Positions 45,752-56,156 of a DNA stretch of 64,000 nucleotides are shown here, in pieces. A program made the translations under genes and the position numbers. The DNA comes from Theropithecus gelada. Lineage: Eukaryota; Chordata; Mammalia; Primates; Cercopithecidae. Each line of letters begins with the position of its first letter. Position 1 is the stretch's first letter. The notes below the pieces were generated by a model. That model was not told where the DNA came from and did no database searches. It saw nothing but the letters and a program-made list of their open reading frames with translations. The stretch lies in contig NC_037672.1 of the NCBI RefSeq assembly GCF_003255815.1, positions 107,956,686 through 108,020,685 of the forward strand, in the 5' to 3' direction.

Positions 45752-46040
45752 TTTTTTTGAGATGAAGTCTCGCACTGTCATCCAGGCTGGAGTGCAGTGA
45801 CACGATCTCAGCTGACTGCAACCTCCACCTCCCGGGTTCAAGCGATTCTCTTGCCTCAGCCTCCTGAGTAGCTGGGACTATAGGCGCCCGCCACCACGCC
45901 TGGCTAATTTTTATATTTTTAGTAGAGACGGGGTTTCACCATATTGGTCAGCTTTGTCTCGAACTCCTGACCTCAGGTGATCCACCGGCCTTGGCCCCCT
46001 AAAGTGCTGAGATTACAGGCATGAGCCACCGCGACCGGCC
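45752..46040 (-). mobile_element. Alu, antisense, in ENPEP intron 3
   Basis: Complete antisense Alu from a short poly-T to GAGCCACCGCGACCGGCC. AAT(A/C)GTTTTCT(C)TTTT repeats flank it. It lies about 550 bp downstream of exon 3. Confidence 0.92.
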
Positions 46041-46194
46041 TAATCGTTTTCTTTTGAAGAACGACATACTTTTACCTAATTAACTTTTTTCATTTTGGAG
46101 GCCCCCATTTTGCTTCTGTCCTGAACATATGTTTAGGTTGTCTATTAAGCCAGTTCTAGTTAATCCACCTCTGCACCATATATTTTAAATATAT

Positions 46195-46365
46195 AAAGCC
46201 TCACCATCTTTGCAATATAATTTTATAAGGAGGAAATCATCACCCCCATTTTAGAGATGAGAAAAATTGAAGTTTAATGAATTTAGGTTATTTATTCAAG
46301 ATGACCCAGCTGGCAGGTGGTAGAGACTTAAATTCCAAGCTCCTTCCAAATACTGTATCTTGCTT
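46195..46365 (-). repeat. MIR relic, antisense
   Basis: CCCCATTTTAGAGATGAGAA, then AGATGACCCAGCTGGCAGGTGG and CTTAAATTCCAAGCTCC follow the antisense MIR core. Confidence 0.65.
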
Positions 46366-49300
46366 AGCCTTCTGAAGTGTGATATTCTGAAAATACCTCT
46401 TCATCAGTCATTGGAGGAGAGAGGATGGGTTCCTCTATTTCCTGTGAAATTAACAAAGGGAAAATTTGCCTTTGCTTTGGTGTAGTAGGAGTTGATATTT
46501 AGATGTCCTCAACCTGGGTTGCCAGCATGCTGCCTATACTGTATCGAAATTATAGCGAGTGGGGGATGTCCACAGACCTTTTCAAAGGGGCTGCATATCG
46601 TGAGGACTCATCCATATTCTAACTTTCCCTTGCCATGTAGGTTGCTTTGATGCAAACTGCAGTCATGGTAAAGGGAACTACCAGTGGCTGACAGATAATA
46701 TTAGGTATGAAAAGGAAATGGCTTCAGAAAGAGGAAGTTGTTTTTTCTAGATTGTGCTGAGTGCAGTCGATGGCATTCCTCTTGCTTAATATAGAGGTGA
46801 GAACATTAGTCAAGCTTGCTTTTTTCTTTCAGTCTAGCAAACATGCAATTTTCATCTGAAGCTGCTTTCTTCATCATTGACAATTCTATTGCATGGCTGT
46901 CTTTCATCATGTGCAGGTGTTTCCCACACTAAGTTTTAAAAACTATTATTACATTCTGGGCAAATTTCTCTATTTGAGGTAGAAATACCAAGAGGAAACA
47001 GAAAGGCTAAGCAATTGTACTAAAAATGACAGAGTCTCGTAGGTAAGAACAATGCATTTAACCAATCAGCAGAGGACATAGTATTTGCAGTTATTTTCTA
47101 ATAATGACAGTGAGCTTGAATTTCCAATATGACTCTATCACCAGGTCCTCTGACCAGGGACATTTACTTGTAATATTATACTAGCTAGGTAAATCATTAA
47201 AGCCTGTACCAGTTAGTTAGCTGGGTTCTTGGGATGGGTTTTATATAAAGGATTTGAAGTGACATAATGAAAAACTACAGTTTTGCAAAAGATCCCAAAA
47301 CGTCCTGTAGGTGGTAATTATTTCTTAAATGGTTCTTCTATGAAAACTGAGAGCATAACATTTTGTCTTAAATAAGTGATGCGTTCCATCATTTGGGAGG
47401 GAAACAAACATAATATTGTTTTAATACATTACTTTCCAGTCATCTATTTTATAAAAGATCAACAGAAGCCAAACTCTCTTTTGAAACTTCTCAGAGGCTC
47501 TGAGCCAGAAAAGTTTCAAGAAAATGAGATGTGCCGCTTTCCCCTTCCTCCAACCCTTCCATAGAAGATAGGCAGCCAGAGTTTCCCCTCCTGAAAAAAA
47601 CTGTGGGTCCGTTTCCTTTAAAAGTTGAACAGAACCTTATGGGAGAAATTTAAGGGATCTAGTGTGAATGCAAATGCTCCACAGTGAGTTCCTCCCATTT
47701 GGCATTTGGGAGCTTCGCCTCCTGGCTCCCTACCCACTCACTGTAAGTTGAAATCTAATAGTTGACACCCACCCAAGTACAAACTGCTCCTGGTATGATT
47801 TCCTACTCCAGAGAGTTACAGAAAAACCAACCTACTTAAATCTATTGAAATGTAACACCAGAGGAAACTCACACCAGCCTCAGAGTCCTACATTCTTAGA
47901 ACTTAGCAGACAAGCTAAGAACAACCAGGTATATGAGGAAAACAAGTAACATAAAAGGAAAACATCTAAGACAAATAGAAACACAGTGGGAGAAAATAGT
48001 GATAATTGGAAAAACAAAAGAGAATTCCAAAAAGTCATAACAAAATTAAACATGCATACACACAACCTTTAATTAATATATTCAAAAATTCAAGAATATG
48101 ATTGTCATAAAATAAAAACCAAAAAGTGATGAGAAAACAATCAGAACTAGTAGTCAGAGTTTTAGAACATGATTTCCAAAGCATGGCTTGGGTCTGATCC
48201 CCAGAAACCTGTTTCTGACCGATTCCTTCCAAAACTGGAGCTCAGTATGCTTATAGCTCCCGATCCTTATGTCTTGTTCCCATTTTTATATTTTATCACT
48301 AATTTCTGGGTATTAGGATTAGTGGGGTACATCAAAGCATCCCTTTACTGTACCACCTGGACCCAAAGTCATTGTATTACTTTTTTAGTAAAAAACAAAA
48401 ATAAAAAATGAAGCCATGTAGCTGTTTTGTACACCATTATTAGGTGACTATTCTTATCCACTCTTCTTCTGGTACATTAACCACCTGCTATTCATAATCA
48501 GATTATACTATGCAATCTAAGAATCTATAATGCCCTGATTAAACTCTCTTGGATATATTTGCCTCTCTGACAATAGTTCCTTTATATCAATAAACACAGA
48601 ATCAATGCCTGCATTCTTAATTGTTTAGTTGAGGAGAGTATAGCCGACTTTAGAGTTGAACCATTCATTATGTTTAAAATATCCTTGTTGCTCATGAGAA
48701 AAATTAAATTGGTTTTGAAGGTAGCTCAGAAGTCTTTTCTCTCTCATATTTTCCTTTTAAATTAATTGCATTGCATTTTGATTCAATTCTAAACAGAGTA
48801 ACATGAAGAGTTACTAAGAATAGTTTAGCAACAATTGAGGCCAGCCACTGACAGAAGGATTTTTTACAACTCTGCAAGAAATCTACTCCTGAGGCCTTCT
48901 TCAGGTTTAGTTGATTGATTAGGGTTTTACAGTAAATGAAATCACTGAATTTTACCACAGAAAAATAAAAAAGTGGACACACCCTGAACTGTGCATAGTA
49001 TGCAGAGATTATATGACTTTTTAGTTATGTGAACAAACTGTCTAGTTACTGTTTTTAAAGAAAACAAAACGTAATCCTATTGTTCCCGCAGGAGTCATCA
49101 GAGAGGAAACAATATTCCCAATAAGCATGTCATGAACCTGAGAGTTCAGCACAAAGTTCCCCATTGGAATATACTGCAATTCATTTTCAAACCAAGAACA
49201 ATGTACATTATAAATGTATTTTTGAGTTTTTAAAATTGTAAGTTTAATTCATGTACATTATTGAAAATTGGGAAAACACAAAGTAGGAAAAAGAAATCAC

Positions 49301-49448
49301 CTGTATTAGTATACATAAAATCATTTGAAGTTGTTAGGTTTGTGATGCCTTCTGAGGTACAGTTGGTCTACAGTAACTTTCCCAGAATGCTTTAGCTTTG
49401 CATGAGTCTTTAAGGAATCAAATTCAGGACGAGTTAAATGACAATGGT
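46366..49448. other. ENPEP intron 3, no recognised features
   Basis: About 3 kb between a MIR relic and the next Alu. I see no exon-like, RNA-like or nameable repeat sequence in it. Confidence 0.4.
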
Positions 49449-49763
49449 GGCCGGGCGCTGTGGCTAGTGCCTGTAATCCCAGCACTTTGGGAGGCTGGGG
49501 TGCTCAGATTATTTGAGGTCAGGAGTTTGAGAACAGCCTGGCCAAAATGGTGAAACCCTGTCTCTACTAAAAATACAAAAATCAGCCGAGCGTGATGGCA
49601 CGTGCCTGTAATCCCAGCTACTCGGGAGGCTCAGGCAGGAGAATCGCTTGAACCCAGGAGGCAGAGGTTGCAGTGAACCGAGATGGCGCCACTGCACTCC
49701 AGCCTGGGTGACAGAGCAAAACTGGGTCTCAAAAATATAAATAAGTAAATAAATAAAAAATAA
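49449..49763 (+). mobile_element. Alu, sense, in ENPEP intron 3
   Basis: It begins GGCCGGGCGCTGTGGCTAG, with both arms complete and an AAATAAGTAAATAAATAAAA tail. It is in opposite orientation to the Alu at 45752-46040, 3.4 kb away in the same intron. Confidence 0.93.
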
Positions 49764-50364
49764 ATGGCGTGAGTGATTCTGTTGCTGAGAAACAAAAATC
49801 TCAGGAGGCCTTGAATTTCTTTGGGCACATTTGGCATCTGTATTTTACAAAGAAGTATGTGTGCAAAAACAAGAAATCTCCTTGTCGGAGATTATTTCAA
49901 CTCTAGTCAAGTTTGCCTTGGCTTTCCTGAACGGAAGAGGAAGCTGGGAAGAATTATTCACTAAGAGAATGCTGGTGTAAGATATTATCCATTTAATTAG
50001 GCTTATACTATGACCATATTAATTCTAATATCTCAGTAGAAGGGATTATGTTGTACTTTCTTCCAAAAAGTCTTACCGGATGATCGCTGAATAATTGCAT
50101 CTGGGATTCTATCTGTGAATGGGGTCTTCCTACTGTCTGTGTCTTCTTACTTGCTTCCATTGTTTGGCTGGATTAGAAAGATTGGCTGAGGGCAGAGAGT
50201 ATGTATGTATATATGCCATGGATTTTTAAAAACAGCCTATCTTTATAATAGTTTTAGGTTTTGTGCCGTAGACTTTATGTATTTCTCTTCATAGAAATAA
50301 TCTTATTTTTTAAGTTTCATTGCTTTAATGCTCAGAGGTATATTTTTAAACTTCTTATTTTGAA

Positions 50365-51240
50365 ATTTAGGTTTACAGGGAGTTGCAAAGACATATCAGA
50401 GTCTCCATGTAACCTTCCCTTAATGTTAATATCTTATATAACCATTTATCAAACATTCATCAAATCTAAGAAATCAATATAACACAATACTATTAACTAA
50501 ACAACAGTCTGTACTTGGATTTCACCAGTTTTTTCACTAATGTGCTTTTTCTGTTCCAAAATCCAATAGATGATACATCTACATTTTACTTAGCAGTGTG
50601 TCTCCTTAATTCATTCTAATATATGACATTTCTCAGTTTTTTTTCTTTTTTATGATCCTGACACTTTTTAAGGGTACTGTTCAGATATTTCATAGAATGT
50701 TTCTCTGTTTGGGTTTGTGTGATGTTTCCTTAAGATTAGACTGAGGCTTTGGATTTTGGAGAATACCACAGAGGTGAAGGGTCCTTTTCATCACGTCCTA
50801 TCGGGGGTACATGACATCCTCATGACTTACTCCTGGTGATGCTAACTTTGATCACTTGGTTGAGATGGTGTCTGCTAGGTTTCTCTGCTCTAGTTTACTA
50901 GTTTTCTTTTCTATCTTCTGTTTGTTAGAAGCAATCACTAAATGCAGTCCACACCCAAAGGGAAGAGAGTTAAGCTCCACTTCCTGGAGGGGGGAGTAAC
51001 AAAGAATTTATGGATATACATTATGACCACCACAGTGATTAATAAATATTTAGGGAGTGATAATGAAAGGCTCTGTAAATACCCTGTTTGTTCTTCAGTT
51101 TTTGACCACTTATTGTAGCATTCCGCAGTGGATGTCCACAACAACTGTTATTGTGGTGTTCTAAAAGTGATTTTTCTGTTTTCCTCAGAATTATTTTTGA
51201 CATACGTTCATTTCATTATTTTAAAAAGTTATTTTGGCTG
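50365..51240 (+). repeat. Old LINE-related repeat, copy B
   Basis: GGAGTTGCAAAGACATATCA, ACTATTAACTAAACAACAG, CACCAGTTTTTTCACTAATG, GAGAATACCACAGAGGTGAA and AAGCTCCACTTCCTGGAGG are readable and parallel copy A at 39350-39855, extending further 3'. Probably L1M-type. Confidence 0.5.
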
Positions 51241-53250
51241 TGGCTTTGCTAAGTTTTCAGAATGAATTTGATTTCTAAAACATTTTAATTAGTGTTTTTT
51301 AAATTAATTTCCTTACTGGAAGGGTTATCTTTAAATTGAAGGTTATTAATCTTCCTTGAATGAATCTGTTTAATTTAGCAAGCCATGGAGGATTGCTAAT
51401 GATTCTTATTTTTTATTTAAATTTACAAAAATATAAACAAAATAATAAAAATAATGTAAAATTTTATGGGGTAATTTAGATTTTTTTAATGTTCACTTTT
51501 TAATTTCTTAAAAACTATACTGCAGTAATAATCACTAAGCATCAGACAACTTAAATTTTAACTTAAATGGAAAGTAAGCGGCCAGTAAATGCTTTGTATA
51601 ACCTAATGGCCATGCTGAGTTTCTTCTCAAACAGCACTTCATAGCAGCTGAGTTCCGAACTCAGAGTTCTGAACATGTTGTGAACCAGCATAGCCACAGC
51701 AAAAAAAAAAAGTGTTTTTTCACCTAAACTTCAAACCAAGGTTTTGCATATACATACTAATTTATCTATGAGGAAGGAGCAAATTAAAATTTAGACAGAG
51801 TATATTACATTGATAAGGCAAAACTTAAAAAGAAAAACACTGATGTATCACTATTCCTTTCTACTAAGTACCTTCCTCTGCTAACTTTCCACCTACTGCT
51901 GGAAGAATATTTAAAAGAACATCAACTTTATAAAATTTAACACATTAATGGCATGTTCAGTAATACCAGCTATGCACCTTAAATATGCATTTATAGATTT
52001 AAAAACGATACAGATTTATTTTCTCTTTCTCATTCTGGCTACCTCAGTATTGATACTGAAACAGTTTCTTCAAACTGATTATTGCATAAGTCTTTATTGA
52101 GCATCCACTCTGTGCACAGGAGGATGCTAAACCCTGAAGGGAGTGAAATACGCTGATATCTGTACTTCAGTTGAGATGTGCAACAGATATAGTCATCATT
52201 GCCCTGTGCCACCCAAGTGTGTTTTCAGGTCTTTCTTGGTGTTACTAGCCCTGAGAGCCAAGGATCTCAGCTTGTGTTTTAGGGATCCTTTAAGCACGCT
52301 CATCATTTAAAATGATATGCCTCTTTGAAGCAGCTCAGATGACATCTCGCCAAAAAAACCTCAAGAGATAAATAGTGCTACTTCTGTGGGATGAGCAGCA
52401 GTGAAAAGTCAGGCTGCTGTCAATAAGTAGAGTGACCATGTATTTTATCATCTATAAATATATATAACAAATAATAGAGGAGGGGTTATTAATTATGCTG
52501 GAACAAGAGGTATAAACAGGTAAGCAACAGATTTACATTCCAGGGACATTCCTGGGCAAACCTGAATGCATGGTCACCTCTATCAATAGAAAACACTCAA
52601 TAGACAGGGACAATAAAGATGTGGATCCAGGGCACCGCGGGGCTGCAGCACTCCCAGGTGGAACCCTGCAGGGCCCTGCCTGGCTTCTGACCCAGGTGAC
52701 GGTGCAAGTGGTAACGGGCAGTCTGTTTAAGCTGATTCTGTTCTGTTCACATGGTCTTTCCAAGTTCAGTGTCCTCATCTCAGTGCCCTCACACTCTTTT
52801 AGGATCTGTTTCAGGTCTTGTCCCTTCAACTTTCCCTTACTTTCCTTGGCCCAGGTAAATTTTGTCTAGGTTTTTGAGACAGAGTAGCCTGGACATCTCT
52901 TTATTCTCTTTTCGATCTATTATTAGAGTGAAAAACCCTATGGTTTGCTTTTTTCCTGGCCTTCTGTTTTTATTGCTAAAAGTCTTTTGGAACCAGGCCC
53001 TTGCAATCCAAAAAGTTTGGGCTTTTAAATTTGTTGCGTGGGCATCAAGAGCCTATTTTGAAAGTCAAAACCATAACATTTATTTTTTTCCCCTGCATTT
53101 TCATAATGTTCTTACTGGCAATGTGGACACCACAGTGTGAGTATCAATCACGTACAAGGAAGTACGCACACAGAAAATTACAGAGGTTAATAAGTCAGTG
53201 TATTATCTCCAATGATACCAATACTTTTGATGGGACACATAGAACTATTA
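51241..53250. other. ENPEP intron 3, unassigned
   Basis: AT-rich, except for a GC-richer block at 52610-52720 (GGCACCGCGGGGCTGCAGCA). The open frames at 52533-53140 are not recognised as any protein. Confidence 0.35.
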
Positions 53251-53254
53251 CATG

Positions 53255-53345
53255 TTAAACATTGCTTGTGTGTTATCTTATTTAATACTCGCAATAACCC
53301 TATGACATAAGTGCTGCTATTATCTGTATTTTATAGCTAGGGGAA
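53255..53345 (-). repeat. MIR relic, antisense
   Basis: TTATTTAATACTCGCAATAA followed by CCCTATGACATAAGTGCTGC and TATTATCTGTATTTTATAGC is the usual antisense MIR/L2 wording. Confidence 0.55.
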
Positions 53346-54805
53346 GTCAGGATTCAGTCCTATAAGTAGAGAAAATAGGCAGCATAATATAGTGAAAACA
53401 GACTTTGTCCTGAACTCTAGCGTCAGTCCTGTCTTAGACTTCATTTTTCTCATGTATACAATGAGGAAATTTATTTTCAAAGCACCTTCGAACTCTAAAA
53501 TTACAAATAGAGGTCTACAATCCTTATCCCAAACCCTCATGACCAGTTGTCTGTTGGAATTCAGAAGTTTTCAGATTTGTGAAAGGTAATGTAGTTTGAA
53601 TACTATATGTTAATGATTAACTACAGTGGGATTTGGGGCAACGCTTTATAATCAGTGATACTTCTGCAGCAACTTTTTTAGTGAGAAAAGTAAAGATTTT
53701 TGAAAACCTCTTAACAGTTCAGGTCATATGATATTGCCAAATTAGTTTGCTTAAACATATAAAAAGCTTTTGATTTTTAGAACTCATTGGATTTATTAGT
53801 GTGGATTAGGGGTTGTGGGAACTGGACCAGTGAAAGGATTGGGGTAATTATCAGTGATGCAACACAGTTTTTCTATTATTATTTATAATTCTGGATTCAT
53901 AGAATTCATGTGTGGAGTAAAAGAAGTGTTGCATGGAAAGTGCTTACCACATTCCTTGAAAAAATCTAAGTTCTCAGTAATAAGACTAATAAGTAATCAT
54001 AATACTCCTATCTCTGAGCTTTGTGCTTGGTTTTGGTTGCAGGGACGTAAATAATCGCTGAAGATAAAGATGGTGCACAGCCGCATTCAATTGTTCAAGG
54101 AAGGTTGATCTAGTGCATCTAGTCATAATTGTCAAGTAAAGTCAAGTCTGGCAAAGGGACACTTAAAGGGAGTAATGGTAATCAACCAGGAATCAATTCT
54201 CATGGACTTAAGTTCTATCTCTCAAATGGTTTGAGACACTTGAATGAAAGGGATAACACAACGAACTTCTAACAGCCTACGTTACAGTAGGCTCCAACAG
54301 GGAAAAGCAACAGCTATGTTAAGGCAGATATATCAAAACTCCCAAAAGAATATCAGCTGAATAAGGCTGTAGAAAGCCCAAACTTTTCCCACTGATACTA
54401 GCTCCATAGATTTAGTGCTTTGAAAGATGACTAATGGTATCCAACAGTGGTATACCAGGTAATTGAATTTGCCTAGGGAAGTTACTGTCTTCAGAAAGTA
54501 AATATATACATAAAAGTTAGGTTCTTGAAGCCTTACAAACTTCATATTTTTGTTTATACATAATGTTTACATATAAAGTGATAAAGTAGACATACAAACT
54601 TTATATTTAACCTTTAATAGGGTTCTTAAATTAAAAAAGAAATGTATGACTCTTTAAAAAAATAAAGAAGAAAGAAAATACATGTATGCATCTCTCCTCA
54701 CTCCATGTTATTTCAATATGGGTAGTCATACACTTAAAAAGTCATCTCGGTAAAGCAGGCACATAAACTAGAAAAATGGCAATTATTAAATAATGATGAC
54801 AGGTC

Positions 54806-55324
54806 TTCTTGTGATAGTTTGCTAAGAATGATGGATTCCAGCTGCATCCATGTCCCTACAAAGGACACAAACTCATCCTTTTTTATGGCTGCATAGTATT
54901 CCATGGTGTATATATGCCACATTTTCTTAATCCAATCTGTCACTGATGGACATTTGGGTTGATTCCAAGTCTTTGCTATTGTGAATAGTGCTGCAATAAA
55001 CATACGTGTGCATGTGTCTTTATAGCAGCATAATTTATAATCCTTTGGAAAACCAAACACCGCATGTTCTCACTCATAGGTGGGAACTGAACAATGAGAT
55101 CACTTGGACTCGGGAAGGGGAACATCACACACCGGGGCCTATCATGGGGAGGGGGCGGGGGGAGGGATTGCATTGGGAGTTATACCTGATGTAAATGACG
55201 AGTTGATGGGTGCAGCACACCAACAAGGCACAAGTATACATATGTAACAAACCTGCACGTTATGCACATGTACCCTACAACTTACAGTATAATAATAATA
55301 AATAAATTAAAAAAAAAAAAAAAA
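54806..55324 (+). mobile_element. L1PA-type L1 with 5' inversion (twin priming)
   Basis: 54806-55048 is antisense L1 (end of ORF2; on the minus strand MEYYAAIKKDEFVSFVGTWM is readable). 55049-55324 is sense L1 3' end (AAAACCAAACACCGCATGTT to CTTACAGTATAATAATAATA, then poly-A). The two parts are adjacent in the parent L1. A perfect 14-bp target-site duplication, AATGATGACAGGTC (54792-54805 and 55325-55338), encloses both, so this was one insertion. The 3' untranslated part carries a G-run motif. Confidence 0.93.
55150..55172 (+). promoter_or_regulatory. L1 3'-UTR G-quadruplex motif
   Basis: GGGGAGGGGGCGGGGGGAGG has four consecutive G-runs split by single bases, as in the known polypurine segment of L1PA 3' untranslated regions. 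Confidence 0.75.
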
Positions 55325-55831
55325 AATGATGACAGGTCACGGGTAATTGGCTGGACTTTATCATGGACAGAAGCGCTGAGGCTTAGCAGATGATAGCGGA
55401 GAGTCAGTCACCTCTGCCAAAGGCCAGAGAGAGGAGAAGGAGATGCAGATGGAGCATACATTAAAGGTAGGGTGAGAGAGCAGGAAGTGTGGTGAGGATG
55501 AGTGAAGGCATCAGCATAGGGGAGGATGCTTTTTAAAATCACCAAATCCAAACATCACAGATGTTCTATTGTTACATGGATTACAGAAACCATGTTGGAG
55601 CTTTAAATGACAGAAAATGTTAGTGTGTTGGTAGAGTCCTTAATATAAAAATGTTTGTGATATATGGTAGTTAAGACACAGTTATGCTTTGGCTACTTAT
55701 GTTACAAAATTAATGGACTGTAGCTATATATTCTCTGATGGTTTGGCTCTGTTGATCAAAGTAGCAGTCATAGAATAAAATCTATGATCTGATTTTTTTT
55801 TATGGTAACTTTCTGTAAAATATTTCTTTTT

Positions 55832-56140
55832 TTTTTGTTTTTTTTTTTTTTTTTTTGAGACGGAGTCTCGCTCTGTGGCCCAGGCTGGAGTGCAGTGGCC
55901 GGATCTCAGCTCACTGCAAGCTCCGCCTCCTGGGTTTACGCCATTCTCCTGCCTCAGCCTCCCGAGTAGCTGGGACTACAGGTGCCCGCCACCTCGCCCG
56001 GCTAGTTTTTTGTATTTTTTTTAGTAGAGACAGGATTTCACCATGTTAGCCAGGATGGTCTCGATCTCCTGACCTTGTGATCCGCCCGTCTCGGCCTCCC
56101 AAAGTGCTGGGATTACAGGCTTGAGCCACCGCGCCCGGCC
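55832..56140 (-). mobile_element. Young AluY (Old World monkey AluYR-like), antisense
   Basis: GGCCGGATCTCAGCTCACTG, the GGGTTTACGCCATTCTCC variant, and GCCACCTCGCCCGGCTAGTT are the changes I associate with cercopithecid AluYR elements. A target-site duplication of about 18 bp, TGTAAAATATTTCTTTTT, lies at 55814-55831 and 56141-56158. It inserted at the poly-A end of the older antisense L1 that follows. Confidence 0.93.
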
Positions 56141-56156
56141 TGTAAAATATTTCTTT

